Shown here: positions 5,359 through 6,113 of the stretch, piece by piece
Position numbering within the stretch: position 1 is the stretch's first letter
Layout: each line of letters starts with the position of its first letter
Assembly (NCBI GenBank): GCA_030673585.1
Contig: DAOVIU010000085.1
Location: forward strand, 1 to 6,113
Length of the DNA: 6,113 nt
Source of the DNA: Pseudomonadota bacterium
GTDB taxonomy: Bacteria; Desulfobacterota; BSN033; G020346125
Direction: 5' to 3'
Made by a program: the position numbers and the translations under genes
Notes under the pieces: generated by a model
Database searches by the model: none
What the model saw: the letters and a program-made list of their open reading frames with translations, nothing else
What the model was told of the DNA's origin: nothing

Positions 5359-6113
5359 TCTCCCCTCCTAGGAGTCCTCTGAATTAGTCGATCTGCACTT
5401 CCCTCATTGTTCAGCCCGATCCCAATCACATCCAGGCGAAAATCCAGGAGAGGTGCGTCCAGAATTGCCCGGCCAATATCGACGATATCCACATCCTCGT
5501 CCCGTAGGTTATCGAGGTCGCTCAATGTAAGGCCGCCCGCAAAGGCTATCTGAACCTGCTCGCGGAACCCCTCCTTTCTCGTAGCCCTCGATACCGCCCT
5601 CAAATCTTTCATGCGCCCCGTATCCACCATCAACACATGGGCACCGTGCTTGGCAGCGTTTAGCGCTTCTTCCGCTATTGGGCTCGTTTCGCCACGCACC
5701 TGGGCTACAACTGCTCGGCCTGGCAGCAAACGCGTTGCCTCCAGGGCCTTGGACAGTGAACCGAAAATACGGATGTAATTCTTGTCCATGTATAGAAATG
5801 GCCGGGGTAAAATACGCGGATGTACGCCTCCCGCTTTGAGGGCCGCGCGGAGCTCCTTTTTTATCTTTGGGGGCATTTTTTTCCATCCGCCACACACCAC
5901 TTTTATCCCGCCCGCCCTGCGAACCGCTTCGCGTGCGGCAGTAGCGATACCGGAAACCTTCGTTATAACGCCCAGCAAAACGTCTTCACCTCGAACTACC
6001 TGCAGCGGATTGCCCGTAACTGCAGCCACAACTTGCCCCGCCCGGATTTCTGTCCCGGAAGACAGGCATATAGTAACCAGTAACCCCAGAGCTTTTGCTC
6101 GGCGCTCCAGCTC
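5355..6113 (-). CDS. NadC-like (quinolinate phosphoribosyltransferase superfamily) protein, N-terminus outside window
   Basis: The frame stays open to the right edge, giving 252 visible residues, so perhaps 25-40 N-terminal residues are missing. GTG 6027-6029 is an internal codon, not the start, because the 28 residues before it fit the family's N-terminal barrel. The order of elements matches NadC/ModD: AGQVVAAVTG (25-34), KVSGIATAAREAV (52-64, the 'SGIAT' helix), then a basic region, and near the C-terminus FAGGLTLSDLDNL with VDIVDIGRAILDAP, like the 'SGGI...D-isvGaith-aP' end. However, canonical substrate sites are altered: where NadC has TRKTxPG there is GGWKKMPP (75-82), where it has GGGxNHR there is AGGVHPR (94-100), and where it has IKDNHI there is MDKNYI (109-114). 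It is therefore probably a paralogue with another substrate, or a non-catalytic one. It is coupled to ubiX by a 4-base overlap. Confidence 0.85.
   Translation of the reverse strand, partial: ELERRAKALGLLVTICLSSGTEIRAGQVVAAVTGNPLQVVRGEDVLLGVITKVSGIATAAREAVRRAGGIKVVCGGWKKMPPKIKKELRAALKAGGVHPRILPRPFLYMDKNYIRIFGSLSKALEATRLLPGRAVVAQVRGETSPIAEEALNAAKHGAHVLMVDTGRMKDLRAVSRATRKEGFREQVQIAFAGGLTLSDLDNLRDEDVDIVDIGRAILDAPLLDFRLDVIGIGLNNEGSADRLIQRTPRRGE
5364..5369 (-). promoter_or_regulatory. Strong ribosome binding site of ubiX
   Basis: On the minus strand AGGAGG lies 5 bases before the ubiX ATG, within the last codons of the NadC-like gene. With the ATGA overlap it indicates efficient, coupled translation of ubiX after the NadC-like protein. 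It partly overlaps a 10-base palindrome, CTCCTAGGAG (5365-5374). Confidence 0.65.

Noticed and set aside
5365..5374. Palindrome CTCCTAGGAG at the ubiX ribosome site, as a regulator site or SD-masking hairpin
   Set aside because: It has no loop, so it cannot fold as an RNA hairpin by itself, and a 10-base palindrome containing an SD is easily a coincidence.
5355..6029. Treating GTG 6029 as the true start of the NadC-like gene
   Set aside because: The same frame continues to the right edge for 28 more codons that fit the NadC N-terminal region (AGQVVAAVTG), so the start is outside the window.

Overview
The window looks like a chromosomal piece of an anaerobic prokaryote with moderately high GC. 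The main reason is a complete four-subunit, ferredoxin-linked 2-oxoacid oxidoreductase (CoA-acylating, oxygen-sensitive type) in the order gamma-delta-alpha-beta. Clear Shine-Dalgarno sites, tight ATGA overlaps and a probable TTG start fit a bacterium (a Desulfobacterota-like or syntrophic anaerobe is plausible), but an archaeon with the same operon style is not excluded. There is no rRNA, tRNA, IS element, CRISPR array or obvious repeat.

Layout. From the left edge to about 3.68 kb, all on the plus strand and almost without gaps: the C-terminal 261 residues of a protein I cannot assign (3-788), which overlaps the next start by 14 bases; the gamma (775-1347), delta (1375-1659), alpha (1656-2801) and beta (2780-3679) subunits of the oxidoreductase. 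After a 124-base gap comes a CinA/MoaB-type molybdopterin-binding-domain protein with an extra N-terminal domain (3804-4694, TTG start preferred over the ATG at 3771). A 91-base convergent spacer separates it from two minus-strand genes read from the right edge: a divergent nicotinate-nucleotide pyrophosphorylase (NadC)-like protein cut by the window end (5355-6113), and UbiX, the flavin prenyltransferase (4786-5358), whose ATG overlaps the NadC-like stop codon.

How the genes may work together. The oxidoreductase converts a 2-oxoacid plus CoA to acyl-CoA, CO2 and reduced ferredoxin. Its alpha and beta subunits look pyruvate/aryl-2-oxoacid-type, but the substrate cannot be fixed from sequence. 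The unassigned upstream protein is translationally coupled to it and so is a candidate for a pathway partner. UbiX makes prenylated FMN for UbiD-type (de)carboxylases; no UbiD is in the window. The most unusual point is the coupling of UbiX to a NadC-like protein whose canonical substrate-binding motifs are largely replaced. Both ORFs that touch the window edges continue outside it.
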